Below, in pieces: positions 51,901-60,300 of a stretch of 64,000 nucleotides of DNA. The notes under the pieces were generated by a model. The model had not been told where the DNA came from. It did not search any database and saw only the letters and a list, made by a program, of their open reading frames with translations. The position numbers and the translations under genes are program-made. The first letter of the stretch is position 1. Every line of letters begins with the position of its first letter. Source of the DNA: Argopecten irradians (Eukaryota; Mollusca; Bivalvia; Pectinida; Pectinidae); contig NC_091142.1 of the NCBI RefSeq assembly GCF_041381155.1, positions 29,428,955-29,492,954 on the forward strand, in the 5' to 3' direction.

Positions 51901-53151
51901 TCAAACTGATGTTATTAGTGAATGTGTTTAATGATATCTGTTTACAGGAAATGAGACGTCTAGATCGAGCGAGGAAGAAGGCAGAGGTTATATCCGACAC
52001 GGCAGACATTACAGACAGGGACCGGTGGCAGCAGATCAAACAGTAAGTTATAGGGAGGTTAATATTTCTCTCAAAGAGAAATGATTGCTTCTAATAGTGC
52101 TAAAACATGTAGTATACTAGAGTTACCCTTACTACATAAAAAATAAATCTGTAGCTTAGCTTTGTATAGCTGGTTTCATGTGATGGTTTATATCCATAAA
52201 AGCACCAATATATTATTGACATAGTGGTAAATGTCGCATGAAATATCACACGCTTTATAAGAACCGCCAGAGTCAACGCCATGTTTCAAACTTTCGGATA
52301 ATATCAGAAAACCGAGCTGCATCACGTTACCGACATCGGCGATACCCGTATAGATCAGAACCTCCCGAGTCATATCCATGGCCAACACCAGCAATACTCG
52401 TACAGATTGGAACAGTTCAGAGACTTCCAAGCTAGTTTAAACGTGTACACGTTAAAAACCAATATCTAAATTAATTAGTTTCATAACTTTGCAAATACTG
52501 GTACAAATTTTACAAAAGTCGGTAAATATGGAAAGTTTAAAGCTTAGAGAGGCAGAGAAAAATATGTAGAAAACTTTACATACTTTTCTATGCCAAAAAA
52601 TACAGCATGTCACAGACCATACAACTTTAATTGACAACAGAATTGTTCCCTTGTTTCCTCAGATCACTGTCTGACATGATTTTACTACGGAATTGACCAA
52701 AGAGAAATGAAACAATTACAGGATCAAAGTCATTAGTTTCTCGCTTTTAAACTGCTTAAGGAGGATATACATATTCGCTCAAAAAAATTATGTGTTTAAA
52801 CAAGAAATCCACCGATATCAATATACAGTAATGAAAAATATCCACTTATTGCCTCAGATAATCAGTAAAACTTAATTTACCATGACATTTCCTAGGTAGA
52901 AATGAAACATGTGGTCCATTTGTTACAGGGTTTATAAGAAAGCTGGTCTGCTGAGTGCGAAGAAAAAAGAGGTGACATATGTGGTAGCTAAGAAAGGTGC
53001 GTCTGGTAAAAGGGTTCGTCGACCAGCTGGTGTGCAGGGGCCATATAAAGTGGTAGATGGCCGTATGAAAAAGGACATGAAAAAGAAAAAACAAGAATTG
53101 AAAATGCAAAAAAAGAAAGGAGGCAAAGGTGGAGGAAAGAAGAAAAAATAA
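36935..53151 (+). CDS. FTSJ3: FTSJ3 (Spb1 homologue), pre-rRNA 2'-O-ribose methyltransferase
   Basis: This is a nucleolar SAM-dependent methyltransferase and assembly factor for ribosomal RNA processing. Exons: 36935-37001, 39257-39409, 39891-39970, 40482-40581, 40907-41219, 41764-41872, 42199-42299, 42832-42909, 43282-43374, 43995-44130, 45014-45243, 45446-45560, 46339-46432, 47127-47393, 48328-48418, 48924-49008, 50867-50959, 51948-52042, 52929-53151. Phases close exactly to 840 residues (human 847). The N-terminus [20 protein letters not shown] is typical. The FtsJ domain shows [12 protein letters not shown], the SAM loop [23 protein letters not shown] (vertebrates have A-P-N), [11 protein letters not shown] and [13 protein letters not shown], so the K-D-K-E tetrad is intact. 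The middle is DUF3381-like and highly acidic (Asp/Ser runs in exon 14). The Spb1 C-terminal domain shows [41 protein letters not shown] and VTYVVAKKG. The tail is lysine-rich. Confidence 0.97.
37091..37133 (+). repeat. GT then poly-G run in FTSJ3 intron 1
   Basis: A short (GT)n stretch passes into interrupted G runs of 7, 6 and about 21 guanines on the plus (coding) strand. It could form G-quadruplexes in DNA and in the pre-mRNA. Run length in the assembly may be inaccurate. Confidence 0.9.
37331..39076 (+). repeat. Hairpin-ended element with ~157-bp GC-rich tandem array, split by a nested transposon (element E)
   Basis: It starts GCTCACCTGGCCCGA as element G does. It is interrupted at 37348-37977 by an inverted-repeat transposon, then resumes with GGCGCGGCGTCCGTCCGTC. 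About six units (37985-38975) follow, with AAATCGCTACTTGTCCTAGA, AACCAAATTTGGCC, GGCAGGAGGGGCGGGGCCCA and similar blocks. It ends GGTGAGCGATACAGGCCCTC then TGGTCCTCTTGT. It is the same family as element G (53953-56011) and lies in FTSJ3 intron 1. Minus-strand proline-rich frames inside are artefacts of the array. Confidence 0.85.
37348..37977. mobile_element. hAT-like non-autonomous element nested in element E
   Basis: Terminal inverted repeats TAGCAGTGTACAGTA (left) and the complement of TGGCAGTGTACAGTA (right) differ at one of 15 positions. The flanks CCCGAGG and CCCGAAGG resemble an imperfect 7-8 bp target duplication. It divides the conserved head of element E. No transposase ORF is visible in 630 bp. 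The family call is tentative. Confidence 0.6.
41385..41490 (-). repeat. tRNA-derived SINE-like fragment in an FTSJ3 intron
   Basis: On the minus strand there is an A-box-like TACCAGGTAGTTACAAGCTC and a B-box-like GAGTTTGAGTCC at tRNA-like spacing, with no full cloverleaf. It lies in the intron between exons 40907-41219 and 41764-41872. Confidence 0.5.
44480..44770 (+). repeat. SINE-like segment followed by a dispersed repeat
   Basis: A tRNA-like stretch (TTTCAGTCGGTAGAGCGGTG and GACTAGTAAGTC, 44512-44545) is followed by a block (GAGAAAACAACGTGAATTTT, GCTCACAAAATAATGACGTC). That block recurs in diverged form at 58100-58145 inside the SELENOM gene. No gene here; it is an FTSJ3 intron. Confidence 0.45.
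45661..45882. mobile_element. MITE with ACTGTAAACCAACTT termini (family T)
   Basis: The left end TACTGTAAACCAACTTTCTT is matched by the inverted right end (complement of TGTAAACCAACTTCCTTTCA). The inside has repeated CGCGAATTTTG-type segments. A sister element with diverged termini is at 51062-51286, and a probable further relative starts near 21488. It is in an FTSJ3 intron; no ORF. Confidence 0.7.
46483..46680. mobile_element. Second pogo-like MITE copy
   Basis: The ends CTGAAACCTGCCTTAACAA and, inverted, the complement of CAGTCATACCTGTATATAA match those of the copy at 33861-34033. Shared internal text includes TTATGACCA, GGGTCCCAATT-GCCATTTATA and CCTTGGGTG. It lies in an FTSJ3 intron. 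Confidence 0.7.
48391..48600 (+). repeat. 72-bp tandem triplication of the FTSJ3 exon-15 end plus its splice donor
   Basis: The segment starting GAGACATCATCGACGGTGGA at 48391 runs through the exon end (48418) and donor GTAAGGATTATAATG. It recurs at 48463 and, more diverged, at 48535, exactly 72 bp apart. The second copy keeps a strong donor (ACTG|GTAAGG); in the third it is mutated to AGATAAGG. Confidence 0.9.
49165..50336 (+). repeat. Hairpin-ended element with 126-bp tandem array (element F)
   Basis: Five to six units of 125-126 bp each carry GGCCCACTTCCTGTTTTAAG, GTTTCAGTCTCCGATCTCAA, GATGCCGAACAACATGCAAA and ATTCCAAGATGG. A unique tail ends in GTTAAGGCCCATGGGCC followed by TCTTGTTT, identical to the end of element A. 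It lies in the FTSJ3 intron after exon 48924-49008. Open frames on both strands cross the array only because 126 is a multiple of three. Confidence 0.85.
50660..50795 (-). mobile_element. One end of a hAT-like element
   Basis: On the minus strand it begins TAGGGCTGCAACGATACACC and continues with repeated CGATACGTATC-type segments, closely resembling hAT termini and the TAGGGCTGCCGCGATAC end of the element at 18783-19315. The opposite end was not found. Confidence 0.55.
51062..51286. mobile_element. MITE of family T (ACTGTAAAT-CAACT termini)
   Basis: The left end CTACTGTAAATCAACTAATTT and the inverted right end (complement of TGCTGTAAATAAACTAATTT) form TIRs of about 20 bp. The inside is AT-rich with GCGAAAATAAATCACTGCC. 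It lies in an FTSJ3 intron. Confidence 0.65.
51365..51850 (+). repeat. tRNA-derived SINE-like element with long 3' body
   Basis: The head resembles a tRNA (CCACCAGGTAGCTCAATTGA and GGTCTTGGGTTTGACCC). The body has ACTTTAAAGTGAATAGTCGG near 51474 and a partly inverted echo CCCGACTGTTCACTTTAAT near 51800-51820, so the segment may be a composite with a foldback part. FTSJ3 intron; no ORF. Confidence 0.5.
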
Positions 53152-53152
53152 A
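53147..53152 (+). promoter_or_regulatory. Candidate FTSJ3 poly(A) signal overlapping the stop codon
   Basis: The hexamer AATAAA spans the last lysine codon, the TAA stop (53149-53151) and one base beyond. A T-rich stretch follows 10-15 nt later. I saw no other AATAAA before the MITE at 53274. Confidence 0.45.
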
Positions 53153-53273
53153 TATTATTGTTTTTCCATTCTGTGTTAAATAGTTTTTGTATCCACAAAA
53201 CATGCTGGTATTTTTACACTTGATCAAAACAGATTTGAAGGACCAAATTGATAACAAAGTCACCTAAATATAA

Positions 53274-53512
53274 GGCAAAAAAAAACATGTCTGTTTATGG
53301 TTACCCGACCAATCCTAATTTTTTACCCTGGACCCTGATTTGTTTTTTTCCACTTCTCTACGAAAAAAAAAAAAAGAAGAAAAGTCGGGATTGCGATCTC
53401 AGACTCCAGTTCTGGCCATTTCTTAAGAGTGAAAGACACTTAAAAAAAAATCCCCAACCTACCGACCCTATTTTTTTTGTAACCCTAAACAGACATTTTT
53501 TTTTTTTGGCAT
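53274..53512. mobile_element. MITE with ATGTCTGTTTA-GGTTAC inverted ends
   Basis: The left end (GGC, A-run, ATGTCTGTTTATGGTTAC) and the right end (GTAACCCTAAACAGACAT, T-run, GCC) are inverted copies with one internal difference. CCGACC blocks also face each other inside. It lies 120 bp after FTSJ3. Confidence 0.7.
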
Positions 53513-53952
53513 AATCATATATGTATTATTATATGGCTGTGTGTTCACTCGCTCCTGGTTGGCTGAAACTGCTGTTTCCTGTCTCGATACAATACATTAT
53601 CCACCGGAAAATTCCAAACTATACATTGTGACGTCATCCCAGGTTGATGTAAGATTCCAAAATATCATGTCATACCCAAAATATAGAAATCTTGCATTGT
53701 GACGTCATAAAATATGATGTCATTTTAAGATATAAAGAGCTTGTCTTTCGTAATATCTACATATCTCAGACTACTCGGGTTTCTTCAAACCATTGTATTT
53801 TTACGATGTTCAAATTTTGGTCTTATTTCACCAGAGCTTGAATGTGAATTAACATGTGAATGTACGTTTGTCAGCAAGAGCTCTTGATCACGAATGTGCT
53901 GAAAATAACTTGGATGGGAAAAATTGTATACGTGAAAATGAAGTGGTTTATT

Positions 53953-56011
53953 AGCTCACCTGGCCCAAAGGGCCGGTGAGCTTATGTCATGGCGCGGCGT
54001 CCGTCCGTCGTCCGTCTGTCAACATTTCCTTTAAATCGCTACTTGTCCTAGAGTTCTGCATAAATTATAACCAAATTTGGTCAGAAACTTCCTTAGGAGA
54101 AGTGGATCAGATTTTGCATAAATGATGACCCTGACCCCCCTGGGGCAGGAGGGGCAGGGCCCAATAGGGGAAATAGAGGTAAATCCTATAAATCGCTACT
54201 TGTCCTAGAGTTCTGCTTAGATTATAATCAAATTGGGTCAGAATCTTCCTTAGGGCAAGGGGATCAGATTTTGCATAAATGGTGACCCTGACCCCCCTGG
54301 GGCAGGAGGGGCGGGGCCCAATAGGGGAATTAAAGGTAAATCCTATAAATCGCTACTTGTCCTAGAGTTCTGCATGGATTATAACCAAATTTGGCCACAA
54401 ACATCTTTGGGAGAAGGGGAACAGAATTTGTATAAATTTTGGCTCTGACCCCCCTGGGGCAGGAGGGGCGGGGCCCAATAGGGGAATTTGAGGTAAATCC
54501 TATAAATCGCTACTTGTCCTAGAGTTCTGCATGGATTATAACCAAATTTGGCCACAAACATCCTTGGGGGAAGGGGAACAGAACTTGTATAAATTTTGGC
54601 TCTGACCCCCCGGGGGCAGGAGGGGCGGTGCCCAATAGGGGAATTAGAGGTAAATCCTATAAATCGCTACTTGTCCTAAAGTTCTGCATGGATTGTAACC
54701 AAATTTGGCCACAAACATCCTTGGGGGAAGGGGAACAGAACCTGTATAAATTTTGGCTCTGACCCCCCGTGGGCAGGAGTGGGCGGTGCCCAATAGGGGA
54801 ATTAGAGGTAAATCCTATAAATCGCTACTTGTCCTAAAGTTCTGCATGGAATATAACCAAATTTGGCCACAAACATCCTTGGGAGAAGGGGAACAAAGTC
54901 TATATAAATTTTGGCTCTGACCCCTTGGGGGCAGGAGGGGCGGTGCCCAATAGGGGAATTAGAGGTAAATCCTATAAATCGCTACTTGTCCTAAAGTTCT
55001 GCATGGATTATAACCAAATTTGGCCACAAACATCCTTGGGAGAAGGGGAACAAAATCTATATAAATTTTGGCTCTGACCCCTTGGGGGCAGGAGAGGCAG
55101 GGCCCAATAGGGGAATTAGAGGTAAATCCTATATATCGCTTCTTGTCCTAGAGTTCTGCATGGATTGTAACCAAATTTGGCCGCAAACCTCCTTGGGGGA
55201 AGGGGAACAGAACTTGTATAAATTTTGGCTCTGACCCTCCGGGGGCAGGAGGGGCGGTGCCCAATAGGGGAATTAGAGGTAAATCCTATAAATCGCTACT
55301 TGTCCTAAAGTTCTGCATGGATTATAACCAAATTTGGCCACAAACATCCTTGGGAGAAGGGGAACAAAATCTATATAAATTTTGGCTCTGACCCCTTGGG
55401 GGCAGGAGAGGCAGGGCCCAATAGGGGAATTAGAGGTAAATCCTATATATCGCTTCTTGTCCTAGAGTTCTGCATGGATTGTAACCAAATTTGGCCACAA
55501 ACATCCTTGGGGGAAGGGGAACAGAACTTGTATAAATTTTGGCTCTGACCCTCCGGGGGCAGGAGGGGCGGTGCCCAATAGGGGAATTAGAGGTAAATCC
55601 TATAAATCGCTACTTGTCCTAAAGTTCTGCATGGATTATAACCAAATTTGGCCACAAACATCCTTGGGAGAAGGGGAACAAAATCTATATAAATTTTGGC
55701 TCTGACCCCTTGGGGGCAGGAGAGGCAGGGCCCAATAGGGGAATTAGAGGTAAATCCTATAAATCGCTACTTGTCCTAGAGTTCTTCATGGATTGTAACC
55801 AAATTTGGCCACAAACATCCTTGGGGGAAGGGGAACAGAACTTGTATTAATTTTGGCTCTGACTCCCTGGGGGCAGGAGGGGTGGGGCCCAATAGGGAAA
55901 TTTGATGTTAATATTCAAATTCCTTCAGAAAAGAAACAATGAACCTGTATTTAGAATATAACTTTACATTACAAACCAGGTGAGCGATACAGGCCCTCTG
56001 GGCCTCTTGTT
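53953..56011 (+). repeat. Hairpin-bounded element with ~157-bp GC-rich array, about 12 units (element G)
   Basis: It opens with a strong hairpin (AGCTCACC T GGCCC AAA GGGCC GGTGAGCT, 53953-53982) and a GCGCGGCGTCCGTCCGTCGT segment. About twelve tandem units of about 157 bp follow (AAATCGCTACTTGTCCTAGA, AACCAAATTTGGCCACAAAC, GGCAGGAGGGGCGG, CCCAATAGGGGAATTAGAGG). It closes with ACAGGCCCTCTGGGCC and TCTTGTT. Alternating unit subtypes (CTTGTATAAA versus CTATATAAAT) show higher-order repetition in the middle. It lies between the convergent FTSJ3 and SELENOM genes. Confidence 0.9.
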
Positions 56012-56012
56012 A

Positions 56013-56660
56013 ATTGGTGGGAAAGTGGTACAGCATCTGCCTGTTTGCCAACATTTTTCTTTGAACAATTCAAAACTCATGGAGCCCAAAAACCTTATAA
56101 TGGGCATATGCTGGAATTAAGTGCTTCCAGGTTTGTTCAAACAGATGACATTGACCTTCATTTGAGCCCTGAGACCTAATTTTAGGCCTGTCACATGCAG
56201 AGTTTGATGACCTTGACCTTCATTCACAAGTTTGTTAATTTTGTAAGGAACTTTTACTTTACTGGTATACAAAGAGGCCTGGTTCTATCTTTGGTCTGTA
56301 GCAAACACTATGATGATCAACGTAGCAGGTGAGCAACTTGTGAAGGAAATGTCTCGTTTAACCCACGTGACCATAAATTTAGATAAATTATATTTTACAA
56401 GCCAGTTCCTTGTGACTTTGAATTATATTAAACTTCATTTGTTTACACTTAATCCATGTATGCTACATTGATTTTCGCCCCTAAAAATATTTCTAGACCT
56501 AGCATATGGTAATACAGGCCTAATCATGGGTCTCTTGGCCTCTAAGAAGTCGTAATTTGAAAGGAAAAGTTTTAACAGGCTGGAAAAAGAACGACACGCA
56601 GCACCATATGCTCACTTGCCTTATTGGCAGGTGACTAAAAAAACCAACAATAATTATTAT
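56013..56660. other. Intergenic DNA downstream of SELENOM
   Basis: No coding exon or clear inverted repeat was recognised between element G and the SELENOM poly(A) signal. It has some resemblance to other bivalve-style dispersed text (TTTGTTCAAACAGATGACAT near 56131) shared with the tail of element F (GTTTGTTCAACAAATGACAT near 50174). Confidence 0.45.
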
Positions 56661-56667
56661 CACAAAT

Positions 56668-56673
56668 TTTATT
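56668..56673 (-). promoter_or_regulatory. SELENOM poly(A) signal
   Basis: On the minus strand AATAAA lies about 80 nt after the SECIS hairpin. A GT/T-rich stretch (TTGTTGGTTTTTTTAG) follows about 20 nt later, the right order for a cleavage site. Confidence 0.65.
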
Positions 56674-56752
56674 CGAGTTTCTCTATTTATAAAATATATA
56701 TCACATTGCCCTGAGACTACACACAACAATGTTTCAGCTAGTCCTACCATGA

Positions 56753-56820
56753 GGATCAAGTGTTGACCATCCATTAGAAACAGCAGAAGTTTTTGTTTCT
56801 AACTTCATAAAATCTTGTCC
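56753..56820 (-). promoter_or_regulatory. SECIS element of SELENOM
   Basis: Read on the minus strand, helix I is GGACAAG (56820-56814) pairing with CTTG-A-TCC (56760-56753) with one bulge. The SECIS core is ATGA (56808-56805) opposite GGAT (56772-56769), allowing the tandem G.A pairs. Helix II is ten pairs, GTTAGAAACA with TGTTTCTAAT. The apical loop begins with four adenosines, placing the conserved AA 11 nt after ATGA as required. It lies about 1.1 kb beyond the SELENOM stop codon and before the poly(A) signal. It would recruit SBP2 and the Sec-specific elongation factor. Confidence 0.85.
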
Positions 56821-57921
56821 ACATGGATAACTTCACTAAACATGTTGTCTGAAGAATCTTGGTGATATGAAAACATTTTACATTAATCTTAGTAATAAAT
56901 ATCAGTTAAATAAGAAATAGTTTCACCTGTCTAGTTCTCAAGCATACTTCACACACACACATCCTTTTACCAAACAATTGTCAAACCTGCATATTTCTGT
57001 CAGAAAACCTGTTTTTATTGCACATGTACCTTGCGTATTAATTATAAATACATGTATATATCATAAAAATTCTTATAATCTCTTATTAAAATAACTGGTA
57101 AGATGTTGGTAAAAATTTTAATTTCATATAGATGAGGAATGTACAAGACAAAACTGATACTGTCATCGAAGTAATCAGTGGAGGACAACTACAATATAAG
57201 TCAACTCATAGCAATTCAATTTTACTTATCAGTTGTATTAAAAGTATGTATATGTGCATCTGCTTCAACTAATTCCATTTTCTTATATTGTATTTAAAGA
57301 TAATCTCGAGTCACTCAAATTGACAAAAGTTTTTTTTCATGATGACCCAATATACATGTAATTGTACCAGGGTAATATTTCATCGTCGTTTTCATTACAA
57401 AGGAAATTATTATGAAAGTCCTCAGTTATCAATCACAAGATAACAGACCTATTCATTCATATATTTTATTTTTATTATCTTCTTCCACACTCCATCAAAC
57501 TTTAGAATTTTAAACAAATTTAATATATTGATCTTTTAGTCAGGTTAAGGAATATTTGTTTAACAAGAACACATTTGTTTCATAAAATTTTTCCATGATT
57601 CGAAACGAAACATATTTGAAGTAAAAACTGCATGATTGAATATTAGTTACATGAATGGTGTATTAAATGCATGGCACTCTTTTTTTCCTAATATTTTTAA
57701 CAAATTAATTCTACTTTTGTCAGGTATGCTCTCAAGGTTTGTTTTCATAAAGGACTAAATTACAAAGACACACTTCTTATTAATGGATTTCTTAAACATA
57801 ATACCAATATCTCTGGAAATCTTGAATATTACATATTTTTAAAAATACATTTTCCGTTAAAATAAAACAGTGCTACCAGAGCAGGTAGTGTGTATTGAAT
57901 AAATGAACCGGTTCTATGTAT

Positions 57922-60129
57922 TTATAAATCTTCTTTAACTTCAACCTTTCGCTTGAAACCTTTTTCTTCCATGAGCTTATGGCAGCCTTCCAAGTCATAC
58001 TGCTCCAGATTTATTTTCTGGAAAAAAAATAAGTGATTAAATGACACATGTTTTGACATCATAAGTATGCAAGATAGCATTTTAAATGTGAAACTTTTCA
58101 GAGAAAACAACTCGAGTTTTGCTCACAAAGTAATGACATCACAATCATATATCTGCCTACAAGAAAAGAACCTGTAATAAGTTAAAACGTCCTCAACACC
58201 CCAGGGGTTCTGATCACTTACGATCTCTACACCCCTGTATTATCTCATAGTAAAACTGAAGGCAGCTCAGGGGAACAAATCTGAACCAATCACAGGCCTG
58301 CCAAAATTTTTTTTGAAGACTGCAGAGAGAGCAACGCCCTACTTAAAAGCCACACAGTAAACGTCAGCGTACCGTTATATGGCTCTTTTGATGTACATCA
58401 AATGACTATGTTACAGATTCTGTTCTGTTGCATTCAGTTTTACTATGAGATAGTCCAGGGGTGTAAGATCCTACATGATCAGAACCCATGGATTTTAGCA
58501 CCTGAAATCAAAGCTAACACTAAGATGGTGTTTTAAATAAACAGTGTGTGATATGTGACTAATATAAAAATAACTTAACGGTAAATGAAAAAAGATCATT
58601 TATCCCAGAAGGGCTTTAGAATTGCCCAAACTAACATGCCATTTACAAAGTAATTATTTTTCATACCTCTACTTCGTTGCCATCCTCCAAGATGATCAAC
58701 ACAGGCGGAGCTCCAGATTTCTTCTTGAACTCGACATCTGTGCTAGAGTTTCATTAAGGAATAAGTAATACTTCAATAAATCAATTTACTTAAAGGTTAA
58801 TGGTGCTACATCTCCAACAAATTGTAAATTTTATCTAAACAAGCAGAAAAATTAGCATTTTCCTTCAGTAACAAAAGTTGATTACTTTACATTTTTAACA
58901 CCATTGAAAAGCTTGAGGTTCTAATTTTACTTCAGATTAAAAGCATTTAAATTAATTACTTGTATCCCGAAAAAAAAGCACTATGTGGGAGTATGTCCTT
59001 TATGGAATAAGGTACTGATTGTGCAAACAACAAAGAGAAAAGAAATGATTTTATATGTATTAATTAGACAAACATATGAACATTAATAAAAATCAATTAT
59101 ATTGTTCCAACTAGAAGTATTTATGCTCTGTCGGCAGTGGTACATCTTTAAATATAACATGTTCAATTGTTGTGAAAACCTAGTCTCATCATAGCTTAAC
59201 AAGAGAATAGTTGTCAGGATCAACAAACCAAACACCCTTTGACTATTAGTTATTATGTTTCCATTTAGGAAATGATTGAAACACTAGTATTTGATATATA
59301 AAAAGAAAAAAATGTGTTAACGTGAAGTGAATGGCTAAGCATAATACATAATTACATTAAAAGTATTATTTTAAATTTGATGGTATCTAAAAATACCCAA
59401 ATTTTAAAGGATACTATAATCCTTTGTCCACAAATTCATAGACAAATCTTTTAACTGCAGGAAAACGGTTCAAACGTCATCCACTGCAACTCTGAAATAT
59501 AAAAGAAAATCACATTCAAGTAATCAATAGCACACAGGAACTTGGCACACATTTACACAAGTTTGGTTCATAAATATATTGTTGACCAGAAACATTTGTT
59601 TGGATTATTGTTATTTTCATTAATGTTATCATTACAAACCCCCGTGGTGTCACGGATAATTAAGCAGTCATATAGCAGTGATAAGACTATCAAAGAACAA
59701 TGTGAAGGTGTTGGGAATGTATCGGGTCCCTGTGTTATTACTGTATAGCGGAAACGATCTTCCTCGTTGTTGCTGAACTAGCGCTTTGCGCAGACAACCC
59801 ATTCTATCCATGTCGTATAGTAGACTGAAGTATTATTGTATCTCGAACAGGGCCTTCTCTATGTACTGAAAGCCTACTGAACAGCATGTATTGTACTGAA
59901 GTATGCGTATATATGTTCAGATGTTGGACTTCGTGCAGTGTAGTGGGGCATGCAACATTCTTACAAACATTTACAAGTAGGCCTAAATGCGATCCAAGAT
60001 CGTTTCTCATGTAAATTTTAGATACAGTACCTCTACATATGCTGTCCTGGTTTTTGATTCCCCTTCAGATAAACATAATGCAAAGAAAATTGGCAGCAGT
60101 AACACCGCTGCTAGCTTCCCGTTCACCAT
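57922..60129 (-). CDS. SELENOM: Selenoprotein M (in-frame TGA read as selenocysteine)
   Basis: SELENOM is a thioredoxin-fold oxidoreductase of the ER lumen with a CxxU redox site. Four exons in transcript order: 60129-60031, 59491-59415, 58742-58667, 58017-57922, all GT-AG, phases closing to 115 residues (human about 145). Exon 1 encodes a signal peptide (MVNGKLAAVLLLPIFFALCL) and TAYVE. Exon 2 continues SCSGURLNRFPAVKRFVYEF, where U is the TGA at 59479-59477; vertebrates have CGGU followed by QLNR at this place. Exon 3 gives FKKKSGAPPVLIILEDGNEV, and exon 4 KINLEQYDLEGCHKLMEEKG, aligning with the family's PELVLL and NALVQELGF regions. The C-terminus is KEDL, a KDEL-like ER-retention signal. 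Reading TGA as stop would leave only 37 residues. The SECIS in the 3' UTR supports recoding. Start chosen: the only ATG giving a signal peptide in frame. Confidence 0.92.
58205..58492. mobile_element. MITE family P with ~55-bp TIRs, in SELENOM intron 3
   Basis: The left arm (GGGTTCTGATCA, ACACCCCTGTATTATCTCAT, AGTAAAACTGAA) is repeated inverted at the right (TTCAGTTTTACTATGAGATA, CAGGGGTGT, TGATCAGAACCC). Inside is AACCAATCACAGGCCTGCC. No ORF. Partial relatives are at 24340-24600 and 61190-61400. Confidence 0.8.
58795..59155. mobile_element. Diverged copy of MITE family K in SELENOM intron 2
   Basis: The order of blocks (ACACCATTGAAAAGCTTGAG, TTCTAATTTTACTTCAGATT, GTATCCCGAAAAAAA, TTAATTAGACAAACAT, and a right end CAGTGGTACATCTTTA) is that of the family-K copy at 63675-64000. 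It carries more substitutions, including one in each terminal repeat. Confidence 0.7.
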
Positions 60130-60194
60130 CTTTTCGTCGATGGTCGATGTGGTCCCTCAACAAATATCGATCGTGTAAATGTTTTAGTCGGTAG

Positions 60195-60300
60195 CGTTTA
60201 TGGCACTGAGCGTGCTAACCACACAGACGGCCACGTCGCTAAAATAGAACCAATCGCGGACCACCTGTTTGCGGTTCGATTACCCCCAGCTGTAACGAAT
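60195..60300. repeat. Possible SINE-like, tRNA-related fragment near the SELENOM promoter
   Basis: A TGGTTAGCACGCTCAGTGCC stretch on the minus strand resembles a tRNA D-arm/A box, and GCGGTTCGATTACCCCC on the plus strand resembles a B box. The opposite strands mean no single tRNA is formed. It begins about 65 bp upstream of the SELENOM start codon and might overlap its promoter. Confidence 0.35.

Noticed and set aside
57425..57465. Alternative SECIS candidate (GTTATC...GATAAC hairpin near an ATGA)
   Set aside because: The stem is good, but there is no GA partner for the ATGA quartet and no AA at the right place in the loop; the hairpin at 56753-56820 meets every requirement.
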